Assembly (NCBI RefSeq): GCF_000004075.3
Contig: NC_026657.2
Span: 34,210,732-34,274,731, forward strand
Reading direction: 5' to 3'
From: Cucumis sativus
Lineage: Eukaryota > Streptophyta > Magnoliopsida > Cucurbitales > Cucurbitaceae
DNA: 64,000 nucleotides
Numbering within the stretch: the first letter of the stretch is position 1; each line of letters starts with the position of its first letter. Of this stretch, positions 23,994 to 37,576 are shown piece by piece. The notes beneath the pieces were generated by a model. The model saw nothing but the letters and a program-made list of their open reading frames with translations, did not search any database and was not told the origin of the DNA. A program made the position numbers and the translations under genes.

Positions 23994-26900
23994 GAAAGAG
24001 GTTTTAATTAAGATGAAATTTTGTGGAAAAATATCACAATCGTACCAAATACCTAATCGTCTATCATAATCTATCAAATGATATTTTGTTAAATTTGTAA
24101 TATTTTGGTACTTTTGTTAATTATAAGTCCTGCCATCCATATTGAAAGATGAAATTGTTGAAATTGTTTGTTAAATCAAATTCAAACTCATCATTTTTTT
24201 TCTTTCAAAATTATAAATTACCAACTCCATCCCTTTCCAAAATAAACTCCAACAATAATGACACTCAAATTCAAAACAATAACAATTTTAGAATGAAGTG
24301 TTTTTTCACATATTTTTGATAAAGCATTGTTAGAAAACGACTTTGGAAAAATGTTAAAACACGAAAGCTATATATGTTTTTAACTTTAAATTTAAGCTTT
24401 GGGAGAATTTCATGTGATGTCATAACATTTTAATACATCTTTCTTTTGTATGTTATTTATTTTAGTTTTTTTCCTTTATTTGGAACTAAATAAAATTTAA
24501 AAATGACTTCAAAATTACATGAGTTTGAAATTCAAAAAATGCGGTATAAATTTTTTATATCTCGTTTGGAAGAAAATTTGACAACAAATATAGTAACTTA
24601 AAGAAAAGCTATCGTTAAACTTTTCTTCTCACATCGAGCACTACTAGTTCTATGCTACTTCAAATAAATTTGCTAAGTTTATTTTATTTGGTAAAGTGAT
24701 CGTCAAACGCAATTAATTGTGAATTGAATTGACATGTATGTCCATGTAGATTGAGTATGACATCACACATGAATCAATGTTATATTATCTTTTCGTCATG
24801 GGTTGCACAATATCTCACAATGCCAAGATTTCATGGATGAGCCTACCCCATGGAAAGTTATGAGACAACAAGAGAAAAGACATGTGTCCCATAAGGGAAA
24901 ACTTAGTGTCTTAGATTTCATGTCGACCAATAGAGTCAAATAGGTATATAATCAGATAATATAGTAGAGTCGAGTTTAGATTGACACCTTGCAAAACTTC
25001 AAGCCCCACAACCAACTTTTAACACTATTAGCGTTACACGTAATTAAAGGTGAGTTTCAAAGAAAGAACACTAATAAATAGTCTCATTTGACAACTCCTA
25101 AAACGGAGAGGTAAGTAATAATCTCCAAAGAAAATCTTTAGTTTTTCTCTTTTGTTAGCTAAACTATACATTTGATGTATTAACTTAAACATTATAGTGT
25201 GAGTAGGATCAGCACTACATAGGTGCATGTATCTCTCATTGCATCTCATCTTGGAGAATGAGACCATACTAGAGAAGCAGACCCAACATATTTCTTGCAC
25301 ATGGTTCACGTTTTGCTAGCTGATCATGCAAGCCCATCTAATTGATATCAAATAAAGACCTTATTGAGCTTCGTACTTTATCATTGCACAATAGAATTAT
25401 ACGTGTAAGGTGTGCAAATAAGTACTTTTTTTTGTTTTTTAGTATTAAAAAAAGTGTGTGTACATACACACATATATATTAGTGTACAAATTAAAACACA
25501 AAATACATGGCTATGTGCAATAAGTAAATGGTGTTAAAAGAGAAGAAAGAGACATTTCACGTTGTGTGTACACACCATGGAATTGAAAATTAGGGGTTTT
25601 GGTCATGGTTTCTCTTTTCTTGCACTTATAAGTTGTCTTCGTATCCAATCCGTTCCATTCTTATGATTTTTTTAACACACTTTTAAATGTTTCTTTCTAT
25701 CCTTTTACACACATAATTCTCTAAAATATTTGATCTTAGTATGCCACGATTAAGGTCGAATTATAAATCAATTTTAATACGAAACAAATTGAAACATACA
25801 TTATTGTATTAAAAGGTTTCAGGTTTTAAGTTTTAATTTTCGTATGTTGTTTAGTTTAAAAGAAGTGAACATTATTCAATTGATTAAGATGCATTATTGT
25901 TTATGAGTACTGTTTTACCATTTAGTTTGGTATGGAAAAAAAACAGTTTGGGTGTTTGATTTAAATTAACATATATGTATAATGTAAACACGATGTAATA
26001 CTATAAAATATATGCAGTATATGCATGCAAACAATCCAGTTCAATTTGTAATTTTAACTTATAAAAAATGTATTATTTAGCGCTCGGTATGGTTCTTGAT
26101 TTTCTTTTCAGATCTCAAATCAAAAATTTGTTTTCTTATAATTTTAAACTGAATCAAACCAAAACTTCAAAGAAAACCAAAATTTCATTTTGGTTTTGTT
26201 TGATTGTTGTCATTCAATTTAGCTTGGTTGGCTTTGATTAACACTCTTAATATTATCGGCGAAAATCTAAACTTAATTTTTGAATACTAACCGTTAGATG
26301 ATACTAAGATATGCTTGGACGTTGTAAAAGATATTTGTAATGAATGTGAGTTCAATATCTCGAAATAGGTAAAAAGAAACAATTATGTTTGGGATATGTC
26401 ACTATTTAGTTGGTGGGCATTTTTGCTATTAAATCTAGGTTTGGCAGTTTGGTACCTCAAATATGGAATATGTGTTAAAGTAGCCAAATGTATGATCTAA
26501 ATGCACCCATTAGGGCATATTTATTTGTTGAGAATCGATATAACATAAATCTTCATATGACCGTAAATATAAATGCTACACACCTTTAAATAATATTGTT
26601 TTTTTTTGGAGAAAAATCTTAATTGTCTAACTTCGTTTAGATTCGAGAAAGTTGAACAAGTTATTTTAATCTATTTATTTTGATTGAAACGAGAAATATT
26701 TGAAATAAATGTATTTATAAGCAAGTTAGAATTTTTACTAATATAATCTTTTATCTACGAATGTGTTAATTAAGAATTAGAAAACGATGAATTCAACTAT
26801 ATAATTTACTTTGAAATCAGGAAATATCTAATCATTTTAGTCGCATGAATTTTTACTTAGAAATATCATTTAAAACCATTTTGAATTTCAAAATCATTCT

Positions 26901-28609
26901 ATGCGATAACAAACAACACAATTCATTTAGAGGATGATGAAGGTTGAAATGCTTAGGTGCTCCTACCGACCCAAGCCGTATCTTAAAAAAAATAGAATTG
27001 ATTTAAAATTTATTATGAATTGAAGTTTCAAATAGAGAGCCTAAATAATCCTTTTTCATTTGCAACATTTTTTTTTGTAGAGATACTCATCAAAATAAAA
27101 GAAAAAAGTCGAATGAGTTTTGTTATATTTTATAAATACTTTTAATATTTTTTAATATTTTGATATTTATAAAAATAATGTCCCTATTAATTTACAATTA
27201 GAAATGAAGGTTTGTTTTTTCCTTGTTAGAAATAAAAGGGGAGAAAACATTTGGCTGTTATTTCTATATAAATTGGTTACAAATTATACGAAATTAAATA
27301 TTAAATATTAAAATTTTATATTTATTTGTTAATTTCTTATCTGTTTAAAACAAATAATGAATAAACTAAAAACAAATTCTTATCCTCCATGTGCAGTTGT
27401 TTTTGTTAATTGTTGCTGCTTTCTTTTTAATTTGCTTACTTGTTTTATTCAACAATAGATTAAAACAAACCTTTTTGTTTTCTCTTGGCCATTAAGGAAA
27501 CAAGTTGAAACAATAAATAAAATGCAACAATAAACTAATTATATTCTTATCCAAATCAATATATTTATCTTCAAATTAAAATTTTTCATGCACAAATATG
27601 AACAATTTTAAATTTCAAATTCTCTGTTAAATTTACATGTCCAATAGTTGAGGTCGAGAAAAATGTTGGAGGTTTTAATTTTAAGGATTTGTAAGATGAA
27701 ATAATAAATAAAAACAGATTGTGAACTTTTATGAAAAGATTAAATAAATTAAAATTTTAGATTAATCATTCCAATACTTAGTATTTATATTATATTAAAT
27801 TAGTAATATATTTTTATTATTGATTTTGTTATTCATTTATTGTAAATGATAAATGCAACTTTTATATAAATTTATTTATATTAGAAAAAAAAAAGGTTAA
27901 ATCGTCAAAATTAATGGAAGTGTAGTAGAGAGTAATACGGACAACTTATGGAACTATAAAGTTAGAACTACATGTGCATATATACTATATGTAAATCTAA
28001 ACTTGAATTTAAAAAATTGGATAGTTAGAATAAAAATTGGTTCGAAACACCCAAATTTAGGAGTAGAAAAAGGAAAAAAAGAAAAAAAAAGAAAAAGAAT
28101 TGCAAATATTAATTATAAAAGAGGAAAAAGTGAAAAAAAGAAAAGAAATATTAGGGGATAGCATATATACTATACACATGACTTGCGTAGAGGCTACGAC
28201 ATATCGGTACCTACAAACGACATGATTCCCATTGACCCACTCCGAGACAAAAATGAAATTAAAATTAAATTTTAGTTTATTTTTTGTAATTGTTGAAGAG
28301 AAGAGAAGAGGCTAAAACGACGTCGTTGGGATTGGTATTGTCCTTTTCAACCACTCCCTCGACTCTCTGCAAAAAATTTGGCCCCAAGCCCACGTATTCG
28401 CTCTCATTCGCCATTTTCGTCTTCTCAAATCCCATCTCTCTCTCCAAATCTCTCACGGCGAGTTCTTCGCTCAAAATCTTCGGAACCCATTTCTTCTTTT
28501 TACTCCTTTTCCCCCATAATTTCATTCCTTTCATCATTTCGATTTCTCTTCCTTTTACTGCCAACACAATTCCCACCTCAATTCCACCAAAATCCCTAGT
28601 TTAGTTTCC

Positions 28610-28652
28610 CCCAATCACAATCACAATCACAATCCCAATCCCAATCCCCATC
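28610..28652 (+). repeat. Hexamer repeat in 5' leader
   Basis: Tandem ACAATC and CCAATC units, about seven in a row, in the C-rich presumed 5' UTR of the SUO-type gene. Confidence 0.75.
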
Positions 28653-28910
28653 TCCTTTCCCCTTTATTCATGTCTTCCTCTTCTTTTTCTGCTTACTTCA
28701 ACAACGCCCATCTCTGATTTCAGGTTTCTTCATACCCTCTTTGTCAAATCCCCAATTTCTGAATTTTGCTGCCCCCCTTTTTCGTTTTTTCATTTCGTTT
28801 TGCTTTTTCTTTTTTATTATTATTTTTGGTTGTGTTGGGGGTTGGGATTTGATCTGAATTGATGATTCTTTTCGAAGAGGAAAGTGGTCTTTATTCAAGA
28901 TTCAAGGAAA

Positions 28911-28940
28911 ATGGAGGGATATGCATGGGTCTGGAGGTGA
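28911..28940 (+). promoter_or_regulatory. uORF overlapping the SUO-type start codon
   Basis: An ATG at 28911 opens a nine-codon frame (MEGYAWVWR) that ends with TGA at 28938-28940. It is out of frame with, and overlaps, the main ATG at 28921. Ribosomes starting there cannot reinitiate at the main ATG by forward scanning, so translation of the main protein would rely on leaky scanning, unless transcription starts after 28911. Confidence 0.6.
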
Positions 28941-31900
28941 GAGGTGGAAACAGAGGCGGCACATGTGGCCGGTCCATTCTAATTCCACAGCTGTAGCTTC
29001 CGAATTATCCGCCCCAGATTTCTTTCTCAAAGTATTGCGAGTTTTACGTTTGTTTTACCCTGATTTTTCCTTTTCTTTTCTGCATTTAACTTCTTAATTT
29101 ATTATTAATAATAACTTTGTATCTTCTGCTGTATTTTGCTGTGTTTTGTTTCTTTTTTTCTTCTACCCATGAAGAATTTGATCTTGTTTGTTGGGCATCC
29201 GAATCACTGCAGGATTGTGCTATATCCTTTCGGGGATTAAGATTATACTGGCATGTGAATCTGATATGGTTTTGTTAATACTATCCTCGTTAAGGTTTTT
29301 AGATGATAACTGAATCGTTTTTCTTTTGGTTGCTCTACCCACCTTCTTTCATTTTGTTTGTTTTCAATTTTCCATTGGCTTCCCGTCTGCCCATTACCAT
29401 TTTAGTTTAATTTCTTGATCTAATCTCTTGAAAGTTGAATTTAGTATCAGACTGTTAGTGAGAATTTTCCATAACCACGTAGCTACTTATTGCTCTAGTG
29501 TTGCTCTTCCTCCTCACTGGGATGTGTTACTTCTTGGCGATTGAAAAGGGTCTAGTTTCATTTAGAATGGAAGAAACTAGAATGAGGGGGAGGTTACATT
29601 TTCTGCTGTTTATAATTGTAATTGATTTTCCTTAAGATCCCTACCAAAGTATGATTTACGGGAATTTTATTGGCCAATTATTGCTGGGAGCCTGGGAATT
29701 TAACAAAGGGGCTAAGAAAATTTGGTGGAGTGCTGTCTGTGTAGAGTTAAGATCTATAAGAGAAGGGTGGTATGGGATTTAGATGTGCAGCTCTTATCAG
29801 GTAAGTTATGTTGGTGAACCACTTTGGGGTTTTGCAAACAATTGTTCTGAAGGGGAAATGCTTCTACTGAAAACTCTTTTATGGAGGCAAAGCTAGGCAG
29901 TAGACCTTCTTTTTCTTTGAGCAGCCTTTTAATGGGAAAGATGGTACATGAGAGGAATTTGAACGGGAATGGTTTATAGTTTGTAAGGATAGGTCATAGG
30001 TGGGGTGGGAACAAAGGTTTTTTTTTTTATATCCATGAGTGTTTGGGCTAGCTTCACACATCTCAACTAATCTCCCGAGACAACCCACATAACTCTACAA
30101 CATTTGGGTGTTAGGAAAACTCTCGAAAATTAATTCCTAGGAGGATGGCCCCATGAATTGAACCCTTGACTTCAGCCATTTTATTGAGACTAATTCTCCT
30201 TTTTACCACTAGGCCAACTCATGTTGGTTGCCAAGGGAACAAATGTTTCAATTGTCTCACTCCCTAAGCTCCAACAAAACAGAAAAGGTTACTTTTATCA
30301 ATGTGATCATGTTTCCATCTCCAAATTTATAGGGAATGAGATGCAACCTAGCCAACTAGTTTGCTTAGGATTTTGTCTAGATTGATTTCAGTTAAAATAA
30401 GTGGACTTACAAGTTGGTCATGATTCTGCAAAACTAATTTAGATGTACTGGAACCAACTCCAACCTGTTATTTATAGGATATTGTTTTTCCACTTTTTAT
30501 AAAATTATTTATGCATCTCTATGATTCCATGTAGTGGCTATTGCAACCTTTATAATATAACTTTAAACAATTTTTTTTCACTAAATGTTGACAAATCTGT
30601 TCTTAGACTATTTTATTATATTATTATTTATTGGAGCGCTCTAAGTGTCTTAGTGCATCTTGATTAGTCTCCTGGGTTTCGATTAGGATTGCCATTTACT
30701 TGGGATATTAATTATCTTAAGAGCTGCTCAATATAGAATGATGGGTAGGATGAATTAAATTTTGTTAAATTTGGCATTGAGATTACTATTTGCAATTTTG
30801 TTGACGAAACTAGATAACTAAATTCAAAAGGGTTTGTTTGTTTCACTTAGGGGTGATCATCGGTCGGTTAAAGTCGGTTTTTTTTGACAAAACCGACCAT
30901 ACTCGGTTTAGTGAAGTGCCAAACCGACATCGATGAGTATGGGTTGGTCGGTCGGGTCAATTTAGCACTTCAAAAATATTTTTTTGGAAATTCTCGATTT
31001 GAAGCTTTCTGAAACCGACCCCTCTCGTTTTCTGACCGACCAGCCTTGGTTTGGTCGGTCGGCTCGGTTTTTTGGTCTATCATGCTCACCCCTAGTTTGA
31101 CTTGTGGTTACCAAAATAGCAAACACACAAGTTTGTAGTGTGTGGGTATAAGAAGCCTAGGTTTATATACACAATATTTTGATTGTACCTTATAATGGAT
31201 AATAGAAAAGCAAGTTTGTGTAACTAGTTTGCACTATGAAAGGAAGAGTGTATGTCTTTGTAACATGGGTTTTTGTAGTTCATGGGATTTTCAAACTTTT
31301 AACTTGGGAGTCGGGATAAGTAAACACCTTTACCAAACATACACTTAGATGCAGTCTCTTAATCTTAGGTAATACATATCCAACCCATGGGCTGAACATG
31401 TTCTTAAAAGAAAAACTGTCTTTTGATCATTATTTTCATTAAACAATATTGGAAACGATCAATTTCAATTATTTGAACTAACCCAACCTTAATATTATTT
31501 GAATGGATTGGGTTTTTTATCTTACTTTGTCATTTGAATTGAACATAGTTGCATTCAAAGTATTGGGGTTAGTTCGTGGTGACTCTTAACTTGAGCCATG
31601 AAATCTCTTGGAGATGGTGACATGCTTTTCATATAATGAGCTTTGTGGAATAGCAGGAATTGATGGATCCACGAACAGGCAGTGCAAGATTCATGATATC
31701 TACTTGAATGAATCAAAAAGTACAGATATGATGGAGAAGACGAGCTTCAAAGTGCATCAGATTGTATTTATTGTTCATTCTCTGTTGATATTGGTTCCTC
31801 TCACATTTGATACTAATGCTTCTGTTAGATAAGACCTAAGTTGAGCTGGTGTTGGGATGGCAATTGAAAACATCAAAAGCAATTTGATGGCAACGTCAAG

Positions 31901-34900
31901 ATGCAAAATTCTGCAGGTGATAGGCTTAGAAATTGCTGAACCTTAAAGAAAGGAATTACTTTAGCCCAGGCTCAAATTGTTTCTGTGGTGCTTGAATGGG
32001 ATTTCTATCACTATTTGAAGTTGCAAGGCGAGGATGAACTGGAGGAGTTGCAACTGATCATCTGAGAAATCAAAGAAGTCAACAAAAGGGTCAGAATTGT
32101 TACAGTCTCTTTGATGTGCCAGAAAGGGAATGGGTCTACCTATGAGCTTGCTAAGAGTGCTGCTAGTAGTTACATGAGTTAAAGTGGGTTGAAAGAAGCC
32201 CTACTTAGGTTCATGGAGTTGCTTTTAGGAGATTATCTTAGCTTTGTTTTGTTTCCTATGTTCAAAAAGGAAAAAAATCCTACTCTTCCATAGAAGTTGA
32301 ATTCTTGTATTGGTGAATTGTTGTTGTCGCTCAATTTTCTTGTAGAATTTGAATTTCTTGCTAATATCTCAAATCCATATGCTTTGATATAATGCTGCCA
32401 TAGTTTAAATGCAGTCTTATATTGGTCTGATAGTGATGTTTGCATTAACTGTTCATGCTCATGAAATCTACAATATTTACATTGCGATTAAATAACCCTG
32501 TAGAACCTTTTATTTTCAGTGTTAAACTATCATTTTTGGTTGCACTTAATGGTTGTGTGTTTGTGTTATATTATAGGCACAGTTTCTGTGATGGACTTAT
32601 ATATATGCCAATGCTTTTTGACTATTATGTTCAAAACTTGGTTGGATTTTTTGTTATGTTAAGCTTAATTTAGCTTAACTTGTGGGGGGTTCACGTGAAC
32701 TGCATTCATATACATTTTACATGGTCTGCTTATTTTATATATTGGACTTATACTAAAGAGGGTTTTGACTGTTGTAGGATGGACGCAAAATCCACGTTGG
32801 TGATTGTGCTCTTTTCAAGCCACCTCTAGATTCTCCTCCTTTTATTGGAATTATACGTTCGCTGAAGTCAGACAAGGAGACTAATAATTTAAGGTTAGAT
32901 GTGAATTGGCTTTACCGACCTGCTGATGTGAAGCTCCCAAAAGGATTATCATTAGATGCTGCACCAAATGAGATCTTTTACTCATTTCATAAAGATGAGA
33001 TACCTGCCGCATCGTTGCTTCATCCGTGTAAAGTTGCATTCCTCCGCAAAGGTGTTGAACTCCCATCAAGCATTTCCTCATTTGTGTGCAGAAGAGTGTA
33101 TGATACTGACAACAAGTGTTTATGGTGGTTAACTGATAGAGATTATATTAATGTGAGTATATCAGGTCTTCTCTTTCAACTCACAGCCATAGAGAAGTTT
33201 CTTTCCATTCTTTTATTGATTTTTCTAGTAATATTAACACAAATACCAACTCAATCAAATTTTAATTGCAGGAACGTCAAGAAGAAGTAGATCAATTATT
33301 AGAAAAGACAAGGCTAGAAATGCATGGGGTGGTGCAGTCTGGAGGCCGTTCACCAAAGCCCTTGAATGGTTCAATTCCAGCCGTGCAGCCAAAATCTGGT
33401 TCAGAAAATATATCAAATAGTCCCTTTCTCACTTCTCACGTTAAAAGCAAGAAAAGGGAACGAGGTGATCAGGGGTCTGAACCCACCAAGAGAGAGCGGT
33501 TATTTAAAGTAGAAGAGGGGGAATTTGGTCAATTTAGATTAGAAAGTACACTAAAGAATGAGATCGCAAAAATTACTGATAAAGGAGGACTTACTGACTT
33601 TGAGGGGGTTGAAAAATTTGTCAAACTTATACAACCTGACAGTTCTGGTAAGAAAATAGACTTGGCTGATCGAGTGATGCTTGCTGATGTTATAGCAGTC
33701 ACTGATAGGTTTGATTGTTTAGGATGGTTTTTGCAGCTCAGGGGTTTACCTGTATTAGATGAATGGCTTCAAGAAGTTCACAAGGGAAAAATTTGTGATG
33801 GTAATGGCATGAAAGGAAGTGATAAAACTGTTGAGGATTTTCTTTTGGCTCTACTTCGTGCTCTGGACAAACTTCCTGTGAATCTCAATGCTCTTCAGAC
33901 TTGTAATGTAGGCAAGTCTGTGAATCATTTACGTAGTCATAAGAATTCTGAAATTCAGAAGAAAGCAAGGAGTTTGGTTGATACTTGGAAGAAACGTGTG
34001 GAAGCTGAGATGGATGTTAATGATGCAAAGTCTGAATCTAGTCGCGGTGTCTCGTGGCCTTCTAAATCTGCGCCTTTAGAAGTTTCTCAAGCTGGGAGCA
34101 GAAAAGCTGGGGGGTCTGGTGACGATGGTTTAAAGAGCTCTACACATTCTAACATGTTTAAACATTCTCAAGCTAAATTTGGTCCCGCTGAAATGGTTGG
34201 CAAATCATCTGCATCGCCAAACAGCATGAAGTCTTCTTCAACCATGGGTGCTTCATCAAAGGATTATAACTTTAAAACACTAATTGTGGGAAATTCGGAT
34301 CTTCCCTTGACTCCTATAAAGGAGGAAAGGAGCAGTGGTTCAAGTCAGTCCCAAAACAACAGTCAGTCTAGTGATCATGCAAAAACTGTGGCATCTTCAT
34401 GCAAAGAAGACACTAGGAGTTCAAATTCTGGTTCAGGAAGTGTTAGCAAAGTTTCTAGTGGTGCTTCTCGCCATCGGAAATCTAGCAATGGTATTCATCT
34501 GAATACTCACACTGGAACACAGAAAATATCGGGGTCTGGAAAACTTAATGCTGTAAATAAGAGTTTGACTACTGAGAAGACCTCTACTGCATCACATGAG
34601 AAGTCTCCAGATGTGTCACTTGAACATGGATATAGTCGACTTGTTGTGAAGTTGCCGAACACCTGCAAAAGTCCAGTTGGAACTACTAGGCTCGTGACTG
34701 AAGATCAAGTTGTTTCATGTCACAAAGGATCTCTGCATGATGAGGTAGGTGATAACCGTGAAAAGAAAGCTAAAGGCAGAAGTGATTTGCATGGGGCTAG
34801 TTTTGCAACTGAAGCGCACTCAGACCAATGCCATAAGAAAGATCAATTTCTCGGCTCAGAGGAGGGTAAAGAGGTAGCTACCAGCAATGAACGATGCAGG

Positions 34901-37576
34901 CTTGCTGAAGCTGGTGAAGGGCAATCCGATACCACTGCTTCATTGACTGGAATTATATCTAGGCCGGGAAAAACTTTTGACACTTCTCTAAGCTCCATAA
35001 ATGCCTTGATTGAAAGCTGTGTTAAATTTTCCGAGTCTAATGCATCACCATCACCGGGGGATGTTCTAGGGATGAATCTTCTTGCTAGTGTGGCTACTGG
35101 GGAAATATCTAAATCTAACAATGTGTCTCCCTTGGATTCTCCTCAGGAACAATCACCTACAGCTGAAGAATCTTCTGCTGGCAATGATGGACAATCGAAA
35201 CTTTTGCCTGAAGAGAACAAATGTGAAGAAGTTAATGCTAATGGTGGGGCCGGGGGTCAGTCATCTTCTGATCCTCTTGGCAGCAATAACATGTTGCATG
35301 ATAGAAATGGATCTCATCCTGTCTCGACCAGTGCTGACTCTTCTAGAGATGGAAGAGCTGTTGCATTTGGTTGTTCAGGAGACAGTATTAAGCCATCTAA
35401 TGCTCAGCAAAACATGAAGAGGACACCTTCACAGTGTGATTTAAAACCTGATGCTGAAGCATGCAATGCCTCCATAGCTAGTGCGGAAGAAGGTAACGCA
35501 GAGACTGAGGAGACAAATCAGCGTTCTGATCAGAATGAACTAGGGCAACCAAGGCTCCTTAAAGGGGAAGGTAGTAGTTTACCTGACTCATTATTGGAAG
35601 AGGGTGCCCAACTCTGTGAAAATGAAAAAGTGGATCAAACCGATGGCAGAATGGCAGATAATGCAGTGGTTTTGAAATCAGAAGTAACTACTGCAACCCT
35701 TGAAGTGGATAAGCAAGTGGATGAAAAGCCATCTTGTTTATCTTCGCAACTGTGTGGCGGTGATGTTCAGACTCACGGAAACTTAAACAGTGGCTGCGGC
35801 GAAGAGAAACTGTCTTCTACACCTGAAACTCATGCAAACACTCAGGACGGAAAGACTGAGACTGCTGTGATGTTTCCTGATGCAAATTCTTTTGATGCAG
35901 AATTTAAGGATAAAATATCAAATATTGTGAATTCAGAAAATCATGTTAATCAGGGCTCTCTGTCAGATCGGAAAGATGATCGTGCAGCAGAGGACTTCGG
36001 AAGAACAGATGGCATTAATAATTGTTGTGGTAGGGTTTCTACGCACGGGGAATCTCCCTCCATGCCCTTACCAGAAAATGATCAGGGTGAGAAATTAAGT
36101 ATAGATGTTCCTGAGTTGACTGGAACCAAAGACCATGTCACTTGTGCAAATTCTTCATTTTCTGCTCCAAGGTCAGATTCAGTGGTAAAGCTGGACTTTG
36201 ATCTAAACGAAGGTTGTTCTGCTGATGAAGGGACACAAGATGAGATTATTGGAAGTTCCTCTTCTGTTCAGCTGCCCGTTATCCCATCTTTCTCAATCCC
36301 TTCAGCATCTGAAAGCTTCCCTGTTTCAATTACTGTGGCTTCTGCTGCAAAAGGATCAGTTGTTCCACCAACGAACTCCCTAGCAAACAAAGTTGAACTT
36401 GGATGGAAGGGTTCAGCTGCTACAAGTGCTTTTCGCCGGGCAGAACCACGAAAAAATCTTGAAATGCCACTCAGTTTGAGTGATGTACCTCTTGTTACCA
36501 CCACTAGCAAGGAGGGGCGCCAACCTTTGGACTTCGACCTGAATGTGCCAGACCAGAAACTCCTAGAAGAAGTTACTTTGTCAAATTTACCACAGAAAGA
36601 AAGTGTTGAATCTGGGCCTTCTGATCGAGGTGGTGGACTCGATCTTGATTTGAATAAAGTTGACGAAAGTCATGATGTGGGCCCATGTTCTGTGAGCAAG
36701 AGTAGGTTGGAGCTCCCCATGTCAAGTAGGCCTTTTGTGTCTGGTGGATTAGGGAATTGTGGATTCAGTGTCTCCAGAAACTTTGATTTGAACAATGGTC
36801 CTTCACTTGATGAAATGGGGGCAGAAACAGTACCTCCTGGTCAGCAGAATAAAAGCTACATGCCATTTTCATCACTTCTCCCTGGAATGAAGGTGAATTC
36901 TGGAGAAATTGGGAACTTCTACTCTTGGTTTCCTCAGGGGAACACATATTCAGCATTAACAGCAATCCCATCAGTCTTGCCAGGTAGAGGAGAACAAAGT
37001 TATGTTCCTGCTGCTGTTTCTCAGAGAGTATTTGCTCCTCCAACAGGCACTGGCTTTGCTGCTGAAATTTATCGTGCACCAGTGCTTTCTTCCTCTCCTG
37101 CTTTGGCATTCCCACCTGCTAACTCCTTTACTTATTCTGGGTTCCCCTTCGAAACTAGTTTTCCTATACAATCAAACGCATATTCAGGTTGCTCAACATC
37201 GTACATGGATTCATCGTCTGGCTGTTCTCCTGGATTCCCTACCATTACTTCTCATTTATTAGGACCGGCTGGGGTAGCCCCTACCCCTTATTCAAGGCCT
37301 TTCATCATGAGCTATCCTAGTGGCAGTGGTACTGTTGGTCCTGAGATTGGAAAATGGGGAAGCCAGGGTTTGGATCTTAATGCAGGTCATGGGATTATAG
37401 ATAAAGAAAGAATTGATGAAAAATTGCCTACAGGATTGAGACAACTTTCAGCTCCCAGTTCGCAACCTTTTGCTGATGAGCAGTTCAAGATGTTTCCGAT
37501 AGGTGGTACACACAAGAGAAAAGAACCTGACAGTGGCTTAGATGGTGCCGATAGGTTTAACTACAAACACCAATGA
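28921..37576 (+). CDS. SUO: SUO-type BAH and TFIIS-N domain protein
   Basis: Three coding exons: 28921-29031, 32778-33152 and 33272-37576, all phase 0, giving about 1,596 residues (Arabidopsis SUO is about 1,610). The N-terminus has the basic KQRRHMWPV typical of the family. Exon 2 is almost exactly the BAH domain (GRKIHVGDCALFKPP to CLWWLTDRDYIN, residues 38-162). Residues about 250-410 form a TFIIS N-terminal (LW) helical domain including LRGLPVLDEWLQEVHKGK and VNHLRSHKNSEIQKKARSLV. The long C-terminal half is Ser-rich and low complexity, with GW/WG dipeptides near residues 1206 and 1523 and five DLN motifs. In Arabidopsis, SUO acts in miRNA-guided translational repression through GW contacts with AGO1; BAH modules bind chromatin elsewhere, so a nuclear role is also possible. 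The first intron (3.7 kb) holds a SINE and a MITE. The leader has a perfect AACGACGTCGTT palindrome near 28318. Confidence 0.92.
30018..30234 (-). mobile_element. tRNA-derived SINE in SUO intron 1
   Basis: On the minus strand the element starts near 30234, has an A box (TGGCCTAGTGGT, 30216-30205) and a B box (GGGTTCAATTC, 30165-30155), and ends in a poly-A tail seen as the T run at 30018-30028. It is flanked by near-identical direct repeats GGGAACAAAGG (30007-30017) and GGGAACAAATG (30235-30245), the expected target-site duplication. Length is about 217 bp. It lies antisense to the host gene. Confidence 0.85.
30848..31094. mobile_element. hAT-type MITE in SUO intron 1
   Basis: Terminal inverted repeats TAGGGGTGATCAT (left) and ATGCTCACCCCTA (right), one mismatch, enclose 247 bp rich in ACCGACC/GGTCGGT words. 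The 8-bp flanks GTTTCACT (30840-30847) and GTTTGACT (31095-31102) differ by one base, as expected for a hAT target duplication. No transposase is present. Confidence 0.85.

Larger units (their letters stand above)
22391..28400. other. Six-kilobase spacer between divergent genes
   Basis: The left edge is the promoter and leader of the RNase H gene, the right edge that of the SUO-type gene. Between them the DNA is very AT-rich with short frames only. It contains a small terminal-inverted-repeat element near 22.9 kb, GA and TA microsatellites and repeated TGACTTGA-type words at 23460-23490. No gene can be supported. Confidence 0.55.

Noticed and set aside
25430-28140. Search for LTRs, further MITEs or coding remnants in the large spacer
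   Set aside because: Only AT-rich low-complexity DNA was seen; apparent repeats are short and not flanked by duplications.
28277-28604. Overlapping frames of about 100 codons on both strands
   Set aside because: They fall in the C/T-rich leader of the SUO-type gene; the composition alone keeps frames open, and neither has protein-like features.
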